Position numbers and translations under genes: made by a program
The notes under the pieces: model-generated
What the model was told of the DNA's origin: nothing
Databases searched by the model: none
What the model saw: the letters and a program-made list of their open reading frames with translations, nothing else
Assembly (NCBI RefSeq): GCF_001884235.1
Contig: NZ_MAOI01000039.1
Location: 1-64,000, forward strand
Length of the DNA stretch: 64,000 bases
Direction: 5' to 3'
From: Bacillus paramycoides
GTDB lineage: Bacteria; Bacillota; Bacilli; Bacillales; Bacillaceae_G
Shown here: positions 7,552-16,275 of the stretch, in pieces
Layout of the letters: each line of letters opens with the position of its first letter
How positions within the stretch are numbered: position 1 is the first letter of the stretch

Positions 7552-8598
7552 CTACTGATCTATTTTTTTGATTTCAGAAAGCAAATGTACTGCATCCTTT
7601 CCTACACCACAAATAAGCGCAGAACCCCTTTGAGATTGCCACGGCAACCCGATATAATATAATCCTCTTACTGGACTCCTTCCTTTTGTATGATTAGGAA
7701 ATCCATTCATATTCACTGCCTTTTCTATTTCAATCCATTTATAATCTTGGACAAAACCAGTTGACCATATAATACTTTGCGCACTATACGTGCCACCATT
7801 TTGAAACATAATATTATTTCCTGATGCACTTACGACTTTTTTCTGTAGTTTTATTGCACCATTACGAATGAGTTCCTTACCTTCAAAACCAAAAATGGGA
7901 TCCTTTTTCCTCTGAAACCACCTTCCTCTCTTTGTATTTATTTCGGCATACAATAAACAAGTTTTTTCTAGCCAATAAAAAATACTTTTTCCTAATAGAT
8001 GTAACGGTAAAAACGTTAAAGGGTGACTTATAGCCATTGTAACTTCATGAGTTTTTGCAAGTTCTACTGCTATTTGCATTCCTGAATTCCCACCACCTAC
8101 TACAAGCGCCTTTCCCATTGGGACTTGCGATGGTGACTTGTATTGTGATGAATGTATTTGAAAAATTTGTGATGAAAGATTTTGTGAAAATGAGGGGATG
8201 AATGGTTGCTGAAAACCACCTGATGCAATAATGACGTTTTTCGATTGTAAAATTTCTGTAGGAGTGTGTAATTCGAAGATGTCTTTTTGTTTCTTTATTT
8301 TTAAAACCTCAGTTTGTAATTGTACTGGTAATTGAAAATGTTGTGCATATCCTTCTAAATAACTGGCAACCTCATCTTTATATGGAAATCCATTTTTCTC
8401 TCCTATTAATGCCATACCTGGCAAGCTACTATATGCCATTGGTGTAAAAAGTTGTAGTGATTCATAGCGTTTTCTCCACGAATCACCAATTCTGTTCCCT
8501 GCCTCGAGTAACAAAAAGTTATAACGTTCCTGCTTTAAATAGTATCCCATTGCTAATCCAGCTTGACCGGCTCCTACAATAATTGCATCTAGCATCAT
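7552..8598 (-). CDS. FAD/NAD(P)-dependent oxidoreductase (CzcO-like flavoprotein)
   Basis: A 348-residue flavin monooxygenase-like protein with two Rossmann motifs. GAGQAGLAMGYYLK at the N-terminus binds FAD, and GGGNSGMQIAVELAKTHEV near residue 165 binds NAD(P)H. The GDSWRKRYESLQLFTP segment is characteristic of the CzcO/YpdA-like family, and WSTGFVQDYKWIE matches the conserved C-terminal ATG-like motif. The substrate is not deducible; the family includes amine and ketone monooxygenases and putative cation-resistance accessory proteins. GAAGGAGG precedes the ATG. It stands alone. Confidence 0.85.
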   Translation of the reverse strand: MMLDAIIVGAGQAGLAMGYYLKQERYNFLLLEAGNRIGDSWRKRYESLQLFTPMAYSSLPGMALIGEKNGFPYKDEVASYLEGYAQHFQLPVQLQTEVLKIKKQKDIFELHTPTEILQSKNVIIASGGFQQPFIPSFSQNLSSQIFQIHSSQYKSPSQVPMGKALVVGGGNSGMQIAVELAKTHEVTMAISHPLTFLPLHLLGKSIFYWLEKTCLLYAEINTKRGRWFQRKKDPIFGFEGKELIRNGAIKLQKKVVSASGNNIMFQNGGTYSAQSIIWSTGFVQDYKWIEIEKAVNMNGFPNHTKGRSPVRGLYYIGLPWQSQRGSALICGVGKDAVHLLSEIKKIDQ

Positions 8599-8701
8599 TT
8601 TTCCTCCTTCATAATATATGAATAATTGTTCACATGTTCATATTATACTTAATCATATCATTTTATTTTTGTTTAATTCAATATTTTTCCAAAACAAAAA
8701 A

Positions 8702-8733
8702 AAGGGCAGTTTACTAATAAGTAAACTACCCTT
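8702..8733. terminator. Terminator of the metallophosphoesterase gene
   Basis: AAGGGCAGTTTAC pairs with GTAAACTACCCTT around TAATAA. On the minus strand an eight-T run follows. Confidence 0.85.
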
Positions 8734-9464
8734 CATTCTATTCTCCCGGTCCTTAACGCAATGGCCCAATCATGTCGATCACTATTTTCAGCTAGTTGAG
8801 CCGCTTCTTCCCAATTATACGAAACAGATATTTGTTCAATTAACCAATCTTGCGCATTTTTTTCCATTATTACATACTTTGCATGCGGTGTTCCCGATTC
8901 CATTTTATGCAAAACAGGTAGCTCATCTTTGTATGCCGGAAGTCCTACACTCCCTGGATTTATAATTATCTTTCCGTCTGATAAATAAACTACTCTAGGA
9001 ATATGCGTATGTCCACATACTATTATTTTTTGCTCAATATTTTGAAGTTGATCCATTATAACTTTTTCATTCTTTAATACTGCGCCATTTTCGTCCATCT
9101 CTTCTAGCAAATACACCTCATCTGAAGTCGGTGTACCATGACAAAATAAAATATCGTCTACAATAAATTGTGAAGGATTTTGTTTTAACCAATTTATATG
9201 ATTATTTGTTAATTGATTTTGAACAAAAGTTAGTGTAGTAGATTGCTCTTGTATAGGTTCCCAAAGCATACGATCACAATTGCCCTTAATATGTATCATC
9301 TCGCTACTCATTAAAATTTCAATTGTCCCTAACGGATCTAATGGCCCATACACACTATCACCTAAATTTATTATCATTTCGACCTTTTGACGTGCAATAT
9401 CTTTTAATACCGATTTTAAAGCGTGACTATTTCCATGAACATCTGAAATGATAGCTATTTTCAT
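8733..9464 (-). CDS. Calcineurin-like metallophosphoesterase
   Basis: A 243-residue YfcE/MJ0936-type phosphodiesterase. The full metal-ligand series is present: DVHGN (residues 8-12), GDSVYGP, GNCDR, CHGTP, GHTHIPR and NPGS. These residues hold two divalent metals, and the family hydrolyses phosphodiesters, often cyclic nucleotides or bis(p-nitrophenyl) phosphate in vitro. No signal peptide. It lies 21 bp downstream of the YeiL-like regulator on the same strand, so the two may be cotranscribed. The physiological substrate cannot be read from sequence. Confidence 0.88.
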   Translation of the reverse strand: MKIAIISDVHGNSHALKSVLKDIARQKVEMIINLGDSVYGPLDPLGTIEILMSSEMIHIKGNCDRMLWEPIQEQSTTLTFVQNQLTNNHINWLKQNPSQFIVDDILFCHGTPTSDEVYLLEEMDENGAVLKNEKVIMDQLQNIEQKIIVCGHTHIPRVVYLSDGKIIINPGSVGLPAYKDELPVLHKMESGTPHAKYVIMEKNAQDWLIEQISVSYNWEEAAQLAENSDRHDWAIALRTGRIE

Positions 9465-9485
9465 CTAAATCCCCACTTTAATATA

Positions 9486-10178
9486 TTATTTATAAACATC
9501 CGCAGCCAATTCCCTCAAAACCTCTACATTCATCACTTCAAAGCAACCATTATTTTTCTTTATAATCTCTTTATCACAAAACGTATTCAATGTGCGTAAT
9601 AAATGCCGATAACTCGTTCCTAACAATTCAGCTGTTTCCGTTAAATTCCCACTAAATACAATTCTGTTTCCGTGCTGAACCGCTCTTTCCCCTGCTGCTA
9701 ACATGTAACTCGCAAGTCGATTTTCAAGTGGATATAGTAAATTAATTGTACTATTTTTTGAAAGTCTATTTAATTTGTGAGCTAATGATCCACAAATACA
9801 TCTTAAAAATTTCGCATCATGAAATAATTGGTTTCTAACTTTCCCTAAAGGCAAGCCAACACAATACGAATCTGCCATTACTTGTACGTTTGAAGTAATC
9901 TTTTGAGAGTGAATTAATTCTACATCCCCTAGCAACTGCAAACTATCATAAAAACATAGCAATACAGATTTCCCATTACTTAATGTGTTAAACGCTTTCG
10001 CTTTTCCCTCAACAAAAAAATACAAATAATCTATATCCTCATTTTCCCTACATATGAATTCATTCTTTCTAAAAAATAATAGCTCCATATAAGGCTTCAT
10101 ATCGTTACTAAAAAATGAATCAATTTTATTTTGTTTCATATAATCTGCTAGCTTACTAGAATTACATACCTTTTTCAT
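9486..10178 (-). CDS. Crp/Fnr family regulator, YeiL-like
   Basis: A 230-residue Crp-family protein. An N-terminal cyclic-nucleotide-binding-type beta roll (about residues 25-115, including LYFFVEGKAKAFN and LLGDVELI) leads to a long dimer helix and a C-terminal helix-turn-helix near 175-205 (LTETAELLGTSYRHLLRTLNTF). It most resembles YeiL. Several Cys residues occur (CNSS, CREN, CFYDS, CVGL, CICG), but no clear FNR-type cluster motif. It diverges from a pair of YdcZ-type transporter genes, and a perfect 20-bp palindrome in the shared promoter region is its likely operator. Confidence 0.85.
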   Translation of the reverse strand: MKKVCNSSKLADYMKQNKIDSFFSNDMKPYMELLFFRKNEFICRENEDIDYLYFFVEGKAKAFNTLSNGKSVLLCFYDSLQLLGDVELIHSQKITSNVQVMADSYCVGLPLGKVRNQLFHDAKFLRCICGSLAHKLNRLSKNSTINLLYPLENRLASYMLAAGERAVQHGNRIVFSGNLTETAELLGTSYRHLLRTLNTFCDKEIIKKNNGCFEVMNVEVLRELAADVYK

Positions 10179-10230
10179 AATCCCCCGCCTTTACCACTCA
10201 TCCCCATTGTAATTAAAATTTTCTTCTTTC

Positions 10231-10250
10231 ACTATGACATATGTCATAGT
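10231..10250. promoter_or_regulatory. Perfect 20-bp palindrome, probable YeiL-type operator
   Basis: ACTATGACATATGTCATAGT is its own reverse complement. It lies in the divergent promoter region 52 bp from the regulator start and 60 bp from the transporter start. Crp-family dimers bind such dyads. It has the two-fold symmetry expected for controlling both directions. Confidence 0.7.
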
Positions 10251-10310
10251 AATACACAATTTCAGCGTGATACAGTCATTACAAATACGAAATTTAAAGG
10301 GGATATTACA

Positions 10311-10733
10311 TTGTATAACTTTCTTTCTGTCTTTATAGGTGCACTTATCGCAATTATGATTCCTTTAAACGGAATCTTATCCGAAATTATAGGGAATTAT
10401 ACAGCAAGCGTTGTCATTCACCTCGTTGGCTTAGTAGCAGTTGTTATCGTTTTAATCATTAACAAAAATAAAATTCTTTTTGAGAAAGGTATTCCGCTTT
10501 ATTTATACAGCGCTGGGGCCATTGGGGTTTTCACTGTTCTTTTTAGTAATATAAGCTTCTCCGCCCTTGGTGCTTCCATTACGATTGCATTAAGCTTACT
10601 CGGACAGTCCATTGCTTCTATTGTTATAGATCATTATGGGCTATTAGGAATGAAGGTTGCGAAGTTTGAAAAGAAAAAGTTGATTGGATTATTGTTCATT
10701 TCTTCTGGAATTGTTGTCATGACTATTTTTTAA
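10311..10733 (+). CDS. YdcZ/DMT-family small transporter subunit 1
   Basis: A 140-residue membrane protein with about five hydrophobic helices, of the YdcZ (former DUF606) branch of the drug/metabolite transporter superfamily. The sequence begins with an FLSVFIGALIAIMIPLNGILSE helix. It starts at TTG, ten bases after AAGGGG. It is 13 bp upstream of a second similar gene, and such pairs probably assemble as heteromers. Its promoter is shared with the divergent YeiL-like regulator. The substrate is unknown. Confidence 0.82.
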   Translation: MYNFLSVFIGALIAIMIPLNGILSEIIGNYTASVVIHLVGLVAVVIVLIINKNKILFEKGIPLYLYSAGAIGVFTVLFSNISFSALGASITIALSLLGQSIASIVIDHYGLLGMKVAKFEKKKLIGLLFISSGIVVMTIF

Positions 10734-10746
10734 TGGGGGTAAAAAA

Positions 10747-11211
10747 ATGTTATATATTTGTATCGCTATTTTAGTTGGGGTTTCTATCGTTGTTGCCAGA
10801 ATTATTAATGCGAATTTAGCAACAAAAATAGGAATTTGGGAAGGCACTTTCTTCAATTATATTACCGGGTTATTTTTCTCTGCATTATTTTTGATTTTCA
10901 GTACAGACTCTTTGTATATATCTAGTCACACATTGCAATCCATTCCTTTCGCTGTATATTTAGGTGGCTTAGTAGGTGTTATCGTCATTGTATTATCAAA
11001 CTATATTACTCCAAAAATATCAGCATTTTACTTAACGTTACTCATCTTTATCGGACAATTATTTATGGGGACTGTTATAGATTTCTTACTATCAAACGAA
11101 CTCTCAATTGGCAAAATTGTTGGTGGAATTTTAGTATTACTTGGTCTTACTTACAATTTACTTGTTGATCGTCCAATTAAAACCGTGAAGAATAACCATG
11201 TTCAATTATAG
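10747..11211 (+). CDS. YdcZ/DMT-family small transporter subunit 2
   Basis: A 154-residue membrane protein, partner of the preceding gene, with about five helices (LYICIAILVGVSIVVARIIN, LFFSALFLIF, AVYLGGLVGVIVIVLSNYI, FYLTLLIFIGQLFMG, IVGGILVLLGLTYNLLV). The last segment is the usual DMT C-terminal G-x-x-L-x-x-x-G motif. GGGGG precedes the ATG. The pair probably exports or imports a small metabolite under control of the divergent regulator. Confidence 0.82.
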   Translation: MLYICIAILVGVSIVVARIINANLATKIGIWEGTFFNYITGLFFSALFLIFSTDSLYISSHTLQSIPFAVYLGGLVGVIVIVLSNYITPKISAFYLTLLIFIGQLFMGTVIDFLLSNELSIGKIVGGILVLLGLTYNLLVDRPIKTVKNNHVQL

Positions 11212-11323
11212 CCCTATTAGGTCATGATAGTTTCTTCACTATTAGTAGAATATACACATTCTCTTATCATATATATTAATATAGAGCCTATTTAGTTCGA
11301 ATTCATAGAGAGGAGACAATCCT

Positions 11324-11836
11324 ATTAAAAAAATAATTTTACTACTCAGTAGCGTATTGATTATTTTTGGAATCGTATGGTTTTTAAACTCTGGAAAATC
11401 TATTCAAGATCTATATACATCTAGCAAACAAAAAAAGAAAGCTACTATTATTTCAACGCAAAGAGACCCAAATGCGCCGCCTGTTTTTTTAGGAAAACAA
11501 GAAATAAAAGATATTCATGTAGAGTCAATTAAGACGAAAAAATCTATCTTCCTTACAAAAACAGATGAATTAAAAACTTTCATTAACAGTATGGATACAG
11601 CAAAAAAAGGCGATTTAACGCTAGATGAAGAAGGCTCTGATTTAGTAGATTGTAACATGTGGATTACTTTCCAAGATGGAACTTATAAACAATATTTAAT
11701 TTGGATAGTAGATAACAACAGTAGTGAAGTGATGATTGCTCATCAAAACACTCCTGATGATTTAAACCTTACTTATTATCAATTAAATGAAGGCAATTCA
11801 AAAAAAGTATATAGCTTATTCAAGAAAATCATTTAA
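11324..11836 (+). CDS. Hypothetical membrane-anchored or exported protein, apparent ATT start
   Basis: The frame encodes a protein of about 170 residues with an N-terminal signal anchor (KKIILLLSSVLIIFGIVWFL) and a soluble beta-rich domain that I do not recognise. AGGAG (11311-11315) is ideally spaced from codon ATT (11324-11326), which is followed by AAAAAAATAATT, exactly where an ATG would be expected for M-K-K-I-I. The first standard start is a TTG at 11357, which would cut the hydrophobic segment. It therefore either starts at ATT or is an allele damaged by an ATG-to-ATT change. The rest of the frame is intact. It is convergent with aiiA. Confidence 0.65.
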   Translation: MKKIILLLSSVLIIFGIVWFLNSGKSIQDLYTSSKQKKKATIISTQRDPNAPPVFLGKQEIKDIHVESIKTKKSIFLTKTDELKTFINSMDTAKKGDLTLDEEGSDLVDCNMWITFQDGTYKQYLIWIVDNNSSEVMIAHQNTPDDLNLTYYQLNEGNSKKVYSLFKKII

Positions 11837-11846
11837 TAGTGCATAT

Positions 11847-11882
11847 AAAAAAGTCATGAGCTAACGAGCTCATGACTTTTTT
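11847..11882. terminator. Bidirectional terminator, perfect 16-bp stem
   Basis: AAAAAAGTCATGAGCT and AGCTCATGACTTTTTT flank AACG between two convergent genes. Confidence 0.92.
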
Positions 11883-11890
11883 ATGCATTA

Positions 11891-12643
11891 TCACAAATAC
11901 TCTGGGAACACTTTACAGTCCTTTTCCTGCTCTATATCATGCCCAAAGAAAATAATTGGGTTCTCTTTCACAACAACATCTTTTAAACGTTTTATTGAAG
12001 ATAAAGCTAATTCCGGATCAAATCCAGCAAACGGCACTTCATCTTCAAAATTTTCTTTCGTATAAGATGCATCAATCGTTAGTAACACTGGACCTGATTT
12101 TTCCGTCTCAATTAATAGTGACTGATGCCCTGGCGAATGTCCCGGTGTATACAATAATTGAACACCTGGTACTACTTCATAATCCCCTTCAATAATTTTG
12201 TAGTTTAAATTCGGTAATATACATTCTTTCAAATATTCTTCTCTATGCTGCGCCGCCTCATATTCAGCACGCTGTACAATAATAGGTGTATTCGTAAAAG
12301 CGCCATTTCCTCCCGCATGATCAAAATGCAAGTGGGAACTAATAATATACAGAAGATCTTCTGGCACATATCCTGCACGTTTTAAGATATTTATGATTCT
12401 ATCCTCTTCCGTCATTTTCGGCAAAATCTGTCCTTCAACAAATGTCCCTTTAAAAAGGTCTTCATTGTTAACCGCACTTTCTGGCATACCTGTATCTACT
12501 AAAATCGGCCCCTCTTCTGTCTCCAAAAGATAACACCATACAGGCAAATTTAATAATTTTCCCGGTGTAAGTGTACTATTAACGGAAGAATGGTCCAACA
12601 TACAACGACCTGCTCGGACGAAATAAAGCTTCTTTACTGTCAT
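11891..12643 (-). CDS. aiiA: N-acyl homoserine lactonase (quorum quenching)
   Basis: A 250-residue metallo-beta-lactamase-fold lactonase, recognisable as AiiA along its whole length (MTVKKLYF start, AGRCMLDHSSVNS, NLPVWCYLLETEEGPILVDTGMPESAVNN). The dinuclear zinc site is complete: HLHFDH (His104, His106, Asp108, His109), His169 in TPGHSPGH, Asp191 in TIDASYT and His235 in FFGHDIE. It opens the lactone ring of acyl-homoserine lactones made by Gram-negative competitors. It is cytosolic and monocistronic. AAAGGTGG precedes the ATG. Upstream at 12734-12859 there is a membrane protein remnant. Confidence 0.96.
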   Translation of the reverse strand: MTVKKLYFVRAGRCMLDHSSVNSTLTPGKLLNLPVWCYLLETEEGPILVDTGMPESAVNNEDLFKGTFVEGQILPKMTEEDRIINILKRAGYVPEDLLYIISSHLHFDHAGGNGAFTNTPIIVQRAEYEAAQHREEYLKECILPNLNYKIIEGDYEVVPGVQLLYTPGHSPGHQSLLIETEKSGPVLLTIDASYTKENFEDEVPFAGFDPELALSSIKRLKDVVVKENPIIFFGHDIEQEKDCKVFPEYL

Positions 12644-12733
12644 TATGTATCCACCTTTACAAATAATTTAAGATAAAACAATACAGTAAAAAATTCCACC
12701 TATAAGAAATAAACTCCTTCTCAACTTCCATTG

Positions 12734-12859
12734 TTACTTTCTATCCTTGAATCTCCGAATAGTCGAGAACAATAAAACAGCTGTGATGTAACATAAGAAA
12801 ATCCCTATAAAACTAACACTAAAACCATCTTTATGAAAATAACTATATAAAACGCAATC
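12734..12859 (-). pseudogene. Remnant of a small membrane protein
   Basis: An open stretch without a start codon encodes DCVLYSYFHKDGFSV, then a hydrophobic helix SFIGIFLCYITAVLLFST and a positively charged tail RRFKDRK before TAA. The helix plus Arg/Lys tail looks like a real C-terminus. An adjacent frame upstream (HGEIAFYI) may continue it, implying a frameshift. I cannot name the family. It accounts for most of the 337-bp gap between aiiA and the next gene. Confidence 0.4.
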
Positions 12860-12980
12860 TCACCATGATACCCTTAAAAATCTTCCACTGTAACAAAATG
12901 GAGTCTACTTTTTTACATAACGACACATTACCCACTATAATAAAAAAGAATAGACTCTTACTTTAATGGAGGGAATAGAA

Positions 12981-14000
12981 ATGAAAGCAATTGGTTTACA
13001 TGAATACTTACCTATTGAAGAAGAAAACAGTTTAATTGATGTTGAAATAGAAAGACCTGTTGCTACAGGAAGAGATATGATCGTTAAAGTTAACGCGATT
13101 TCCGTTAACCCAGTTGATACAAAAGTTCGCTCACCGAAAGATAAAAAAGAAGACATACCGAAAATACTCGGCTGGGATGCTAGTGGTATTGTCGTACAAA
13201 CTGGCGAAGATTGTACATTATTTAAAGAAGGCGATGAAGTATTTTACGCTGGAAGTATTACGAGACAAGGTACATATAGTGAATACCATTTAGTTGATGA
13301 AAGAATTGTTGGTAAAAAACCAAAAACTTTAACTGACGCTGAATCTGCAGCACTTCCTTTAACAGCTATTACAGCGTGGGAGGGTTTGTTTGAACGTTTA
13401 GGGATTGATTATAATAAGAAAGACGAGAATTCATTTAAAAATATTTTAATTATCGGCGGAGCTGGTGGTGTTGGCTCAATTGCTATTCAATTAGCTAAAT
13501 GGGCTGGACTGAATGTAATCACAACCGCATCTCGCAGTGAAACCATTCACTGGGTTGAAAAATTCGGTGCCGATTATATAGTTAACCATCACCAGCCTTT
13601 AAAAGATCAAATATTAGAATTTGGGCTAAAAGATGTAGATTATATCTTCTGCTTAAACAATACAGATCAACATTGGCACGCGATCGGTGATATCATTAAA
13701 CCACAAGGAAAAATTTGCTCTATCGTAGAAAATGAACACCCTCTTGAGATGGGGATTTTAAAAAGTAAAAGTGCTACATTCGTTTGGGAGTTTATGTTTA
13801 CAAAAGCGATGTATGAAACTGGTGATATGATTACGCAGCACGAACTTTTAAATAAAGTAAGTGAGCTATTAGATGAAGGTGTTCTTCAAACAACTTTAAA
13901 CGCTACGCTAACACCGATCAATGCAGAAAACCTTAAAAAGGCACATGCATTGCTTGAGAGTGGCCGTACAATTGGGAAAATTGTATTAGAGGAATTTTAA
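12981..14000 (+). CDS. Zinc-independent MDR-type alcohol dehydrogenase/quinone oxidoreductase-like protein
   Basis: A 339-residue medium-chain dehydrogenase/reductase of the YogA/zinc-binding alcohol dehydrogenase-like branch. GroES-like N-terminal half (VKVNAISVNPVDTKVRSP, ILGWDASGIVVQTG), then the NADPH-binding Rossmann motif GGAGGVGSIAIQLAKWAGLNV near residues 155-175. Structural and catalytic zinc ligands of classical alcohol dehydrogenases are missing. The reading frame extends 15 bp upstream, but those codons contain the GGAGGG ribosome site, so the ATG of MKAIGLHEY is the start. It reduces an unknown carbonyl or quinone with NADPH. It is monocistronic and terminated at 14005. Confidence 0.88.
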   Translation: MKAIGLHEYLPIEEENSLIDVEIERPVATGRDMIVKVNAISVNPVDTKVRSPKDKKEDIPKILGWDASGIVVQTGEDCTLFKEGDEVFYAGSITRQGTYSEYHLVDERIVGKKPKTLTDAESAALPLTAITAWEGLFERLGIDYNKKDENSFKNILIIGGAGGVGSIAIQLAKWAGLNVITTASRSETIHWVEKFGADYIVNHHQPLKDQILEFGLKDVDYIFCLNNTDQHWHAIGDIIKPQGKICSIVENEHPLEMGILKSKSATFVWEFMFTKAMYETGDMITQHELLNKVSELLDEGVLQTTLNATLTPINAENLKKAHALLESGRTIGKIVLEEF

Positions 14001-14004
14001 TAAC

Positions 14005-14040
14005 AAAAGTCCGATTTCCAAATAAGAAATCGGACTTTTT
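14005..14040. terminator. Bidirectional terminator
   Basis: AAAAGTCCGATTTC pairs with GAAATCGGACTTTT between convergent genes. Confidence 0.9.
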
Positions 14041-14048
14041 TACTATCT

Positions 14049-15440
14049 TTATTTACTTGAAACCTCTTGATCATTTTGAACATCTAACGGAACACGCTTC
14101 CCTATTCCGAAAGCATAGAAACTAATTGTTACGATAGCTAAGAAAACAATACCTACAATTAGTGAAATGCGAGTATCATCGTTAAACCACATACCGATTA
14201 ACACCATAATTAAAAAGGCAATCGTTAAATAGTTTGTAACAGGAGCAAATGGCATTTTGAATGGATGATCTTTCATCGCTGCTCCCTTTTCTTTTCTAAA
14301 ACGAATTTGACTAATTAAAATAACAAACCATGGTACCATACCAGGAAGGACACTTGCACTATATACATATACGAATAAGTTTTTTGGTGCAATATAACTT
14401 AAAACAACACCAACCGCTAAACCGATAATCACACCAACTGTACCGAATAAAGGTACACCGTTACTAGAAACCTTCGTAAAGTATTTCGGTGCTTGTCCAT
14501 TTACACCTAACGTATAAAGCATACGTCCAGCACTATAAATACCACTATTACAACCAGACATTGCCGCTGTAATAACAACGAAGTTAATAAGTCCAGCTGC
14601 TGCCGTAATACCAACCTTCGCAAAAGTTGCGACGAATGGACTACCAATTGAACTTAATTGATCCCAAGGATACACCGTTACAATCACGAAAATAGCACCA
14701 ATATAGAAAATTAAAATACGCCAAATTGTACTTTGAATAGCTCTTGTAAGTGTCTTCTTCGGATCTTTCGCTTCACCAGCAGTGATCCCGATTAATTCCA
14801 CACCTTGATATGCCCCAACTACAAGTGATAATGCAAAGAAGAATCCTGAAAAACCACCTGTAAAGAAACCGCCATTTTTCCATAGATTAGATATACCGAT
14901 TGCTTCTCCTCCGTTCCCAATTCCGAAGAAAATGAGACCGAATCCAGCAATAATCATTAATAATATCGTAACGATTTTAATCATTGCAAACCAAAATTCA
15001 AATTCACCGAATGACTTAACCGAAATTAAGTTAGCAGCCCCAAGAATAACCATTGCGATAACACCTGGTATCCAAGCTGGTAAATCCGGGAACCAATATT
15101 GCATATACGCTCCAACCGCGATAATCTCTGACATCCCAACGATAACCCACTGGAACCAGTTACTCCACGCTGTCATATAACCTGCTAACGGGTGTATATA
15201 CTTATGACCGAACGTCGCAAATGAACCTGTACTTGGCTCCATATACAACATTTCTCCCATGGCACGCATGATGAAGAAGATAAAAATACCTGCAATTGCA
15301 TATGCAAGCATTACTGACGGACCTGTCCATTTAATTGTGCTGGCTGACCCCATAAACAAACCAACACCAATCGTTCCGCCTAACGCAATCATTTGAATAT
15401 GACGTGCTTCTAAACCTCGTTTCAATTCTTTGTTTGCCAC
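14049..15440 (-). CDS. APC-family amino acid permease
   Basis: A polytopic transporter of about 463 residues with 12 helices, of the amino acid/GABA permease family (AAT group). The N-terminus [30 protein letters not shown] is the family signature. The next segment, [25 protein letters not shown], is equally typical. It imports an amino acid by proton symport across the cell membrane; substrate not deducible. The frame extends to an ATG 27 bp upstream, but AGGGGG lies inside that extension and is correctly spaced from a GTG at 15438-15440, so GTG is chosen. It is single. I see nothing recognisable from 15441 to 15960, and no T-box. Confidence 0.88.
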   Translation of the reverse strand: MANKELKRGLEARHIQMIALGGTIGVGLFMGSASTIKWTGPSVMLAYAIAGIFIFFIMRAMGEMLYMEPSTGSFATFGHKYIHPLAGYMTAWSNWFQWVIVGMSEIIAVGAYMQYWFPDLPAWIPGVIAMVILGAANLISVKSFGEFEFWFAMIKIVTILLMIIAGFGLIFFGIGNGGEAIGISNLWKNGGFFTGGFSGFFFALSLVVGAYQGVELIGITAGEAKDPKKTLTRAIQSTIWRILIFYIGAIFVIVTVYPWDQLSSIGSPFVATFAKVGITAAAGLINFVVITAAMSGCNSGIYSAGRMLYTLGVNGQAPKYFTKVSSNGVPLFGTVGVIIGLAVGVVLSYIAPKNLFVYVYSASVLPGMVPWFVILISQIRFRKEKGAAMKDHPFKMPFAPVTNYLTIAFLIMVLIGMWFNDDTRISLIVGIVFLAIVTISFYAFGIGKRVPLDVQNDQEVSSK

Positions 15441-15967
15441 TTCACTTCCCCCTCTTAGATGATTCATAGCCGCATTTTAAAACAAGATGCTGTACCCGAA
15501 TTCCTCTTTGGTCTGAAAATGATGAGGCGAGTATCATTTTTTGCGCACTTAAAAGTTATTCTTTACTTTTTATTAAGTCGTAAAAGCCTCTTCATTTTCC
15601 TCCCTTTGTACAATTGTAAAATTGCTTATTTTATAATAATTCATTTATCTGAAAAATACAATTACTTTTTCTGGTAGATTGTTATATGCAAATCGAATAC
15701 AATCCATTACTATATTAGTAACTAAAAACATAAATTCAATATTATTGAAAAATAAAGGTTTTTTCCAAAAATTCTCTATTAAATAATAAACTATTGTAAC
15801 GCATTTTTATTCAACAAAACCTTAATTATCTCTCCTCTGTAAACTCCTTTTCGTTTCGCTAACTTTATCCCTGCACGTTGTTTTTCTTTAATTATTTCTC
15901 AAAGGGCCTGCTCATTCATTATAAAAACATAAAGTAATGTAAAACCGTTAAAACAAAAGAGTGAAAC

Positions 15968-16002
15968 AATAATTCCCCCTTTTACGTAAAGAAGGAATTA
16001 TT
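15968..16002 (+). promoter_or_regulatory. Hairpin that pairs the ribosome binding site of a 12-residue peptide
   Basis: AATAATTCC (15968-15976) is exactly complementary to GGAATTATT (15994-16002), with four further pairs inside and a TACGT loop. The right arm contains the AAGGA that serves the ATG at 16003, so translation would need the stem to open. Confidence 0.55.
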
Positions 16003-16041
16003 ATGGGATATGGTGGTTGTTGCGGTGGATTCAGCTGCTAA
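16003..16041 (+). CDS. Tiny Gly/Cys-rich peptide (12 aa)
   Basis: ATG, 11 codons and TAA encode MGYGGCCGGFSC. AAGGA lies six bases upstream of the ATG, and a perfect T-tailed terminator begins at the stop codon, so this looks like a discrete transcription unit. The MGYGG-C-GG start recalls the YjcZ family of tiny Gly-rich sporulation proteins, but the hydrophobic helix of that family is absent. Function is unknown; three Cys in 12 residues suggest metal binding or disulfides. Confidence 0.55.
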   Translation: MGYGGCCGGFSC

Positions 16042-16071
16042 AAAAAGACACTCTTATGAGTGTCTTTTTTT
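16041..16071. terminator. Terminator behind the 12-residue peptide
   Basis: AAAAAAGACACTC and GAGTGTCTTTTTT flank TTAT: a perfect 13-bp stem starting at the last base of the stop codon. Confidence 0.9.
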
Positions 16072-16232
16072 ATGCATGCATTTTAAATTGTAATACTACT
16101 TATATTATTTTAAGTATTACCGTCCTAGGTTTCGCTACATATCCATCAGGCTAATAAATTCAAATAACCCGAAACGAGAAGATTGAAATCTCCAACAGAA
16201 AGATTTGATATCTTTATAACCTCATATATATC

Positions 16233-16255
16233 CCCCCATCCATATGGATAGGGGG
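16233..16255. repeat. Inverted repeat downstream of the toxin gene
   Basis: CCCCCATCC, ATAT loop, GGAT-A-GGGGG (one bulge), flanked by TATATAT on both sides. It probably folds at the 3' end of the toxin mRNA; there is no T-run, so Rho-independent termination is uncertain. Confidence 0.5.
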
Positions 16256-16275
16256 TACATATATAGCATCATTCT

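Noticed and set aside
15441-15960. T-box or riboswitch upstream of the amino acid permease
   Set aside because: No T-box sequence, specifier hairpin or leader terminator could be recognised.
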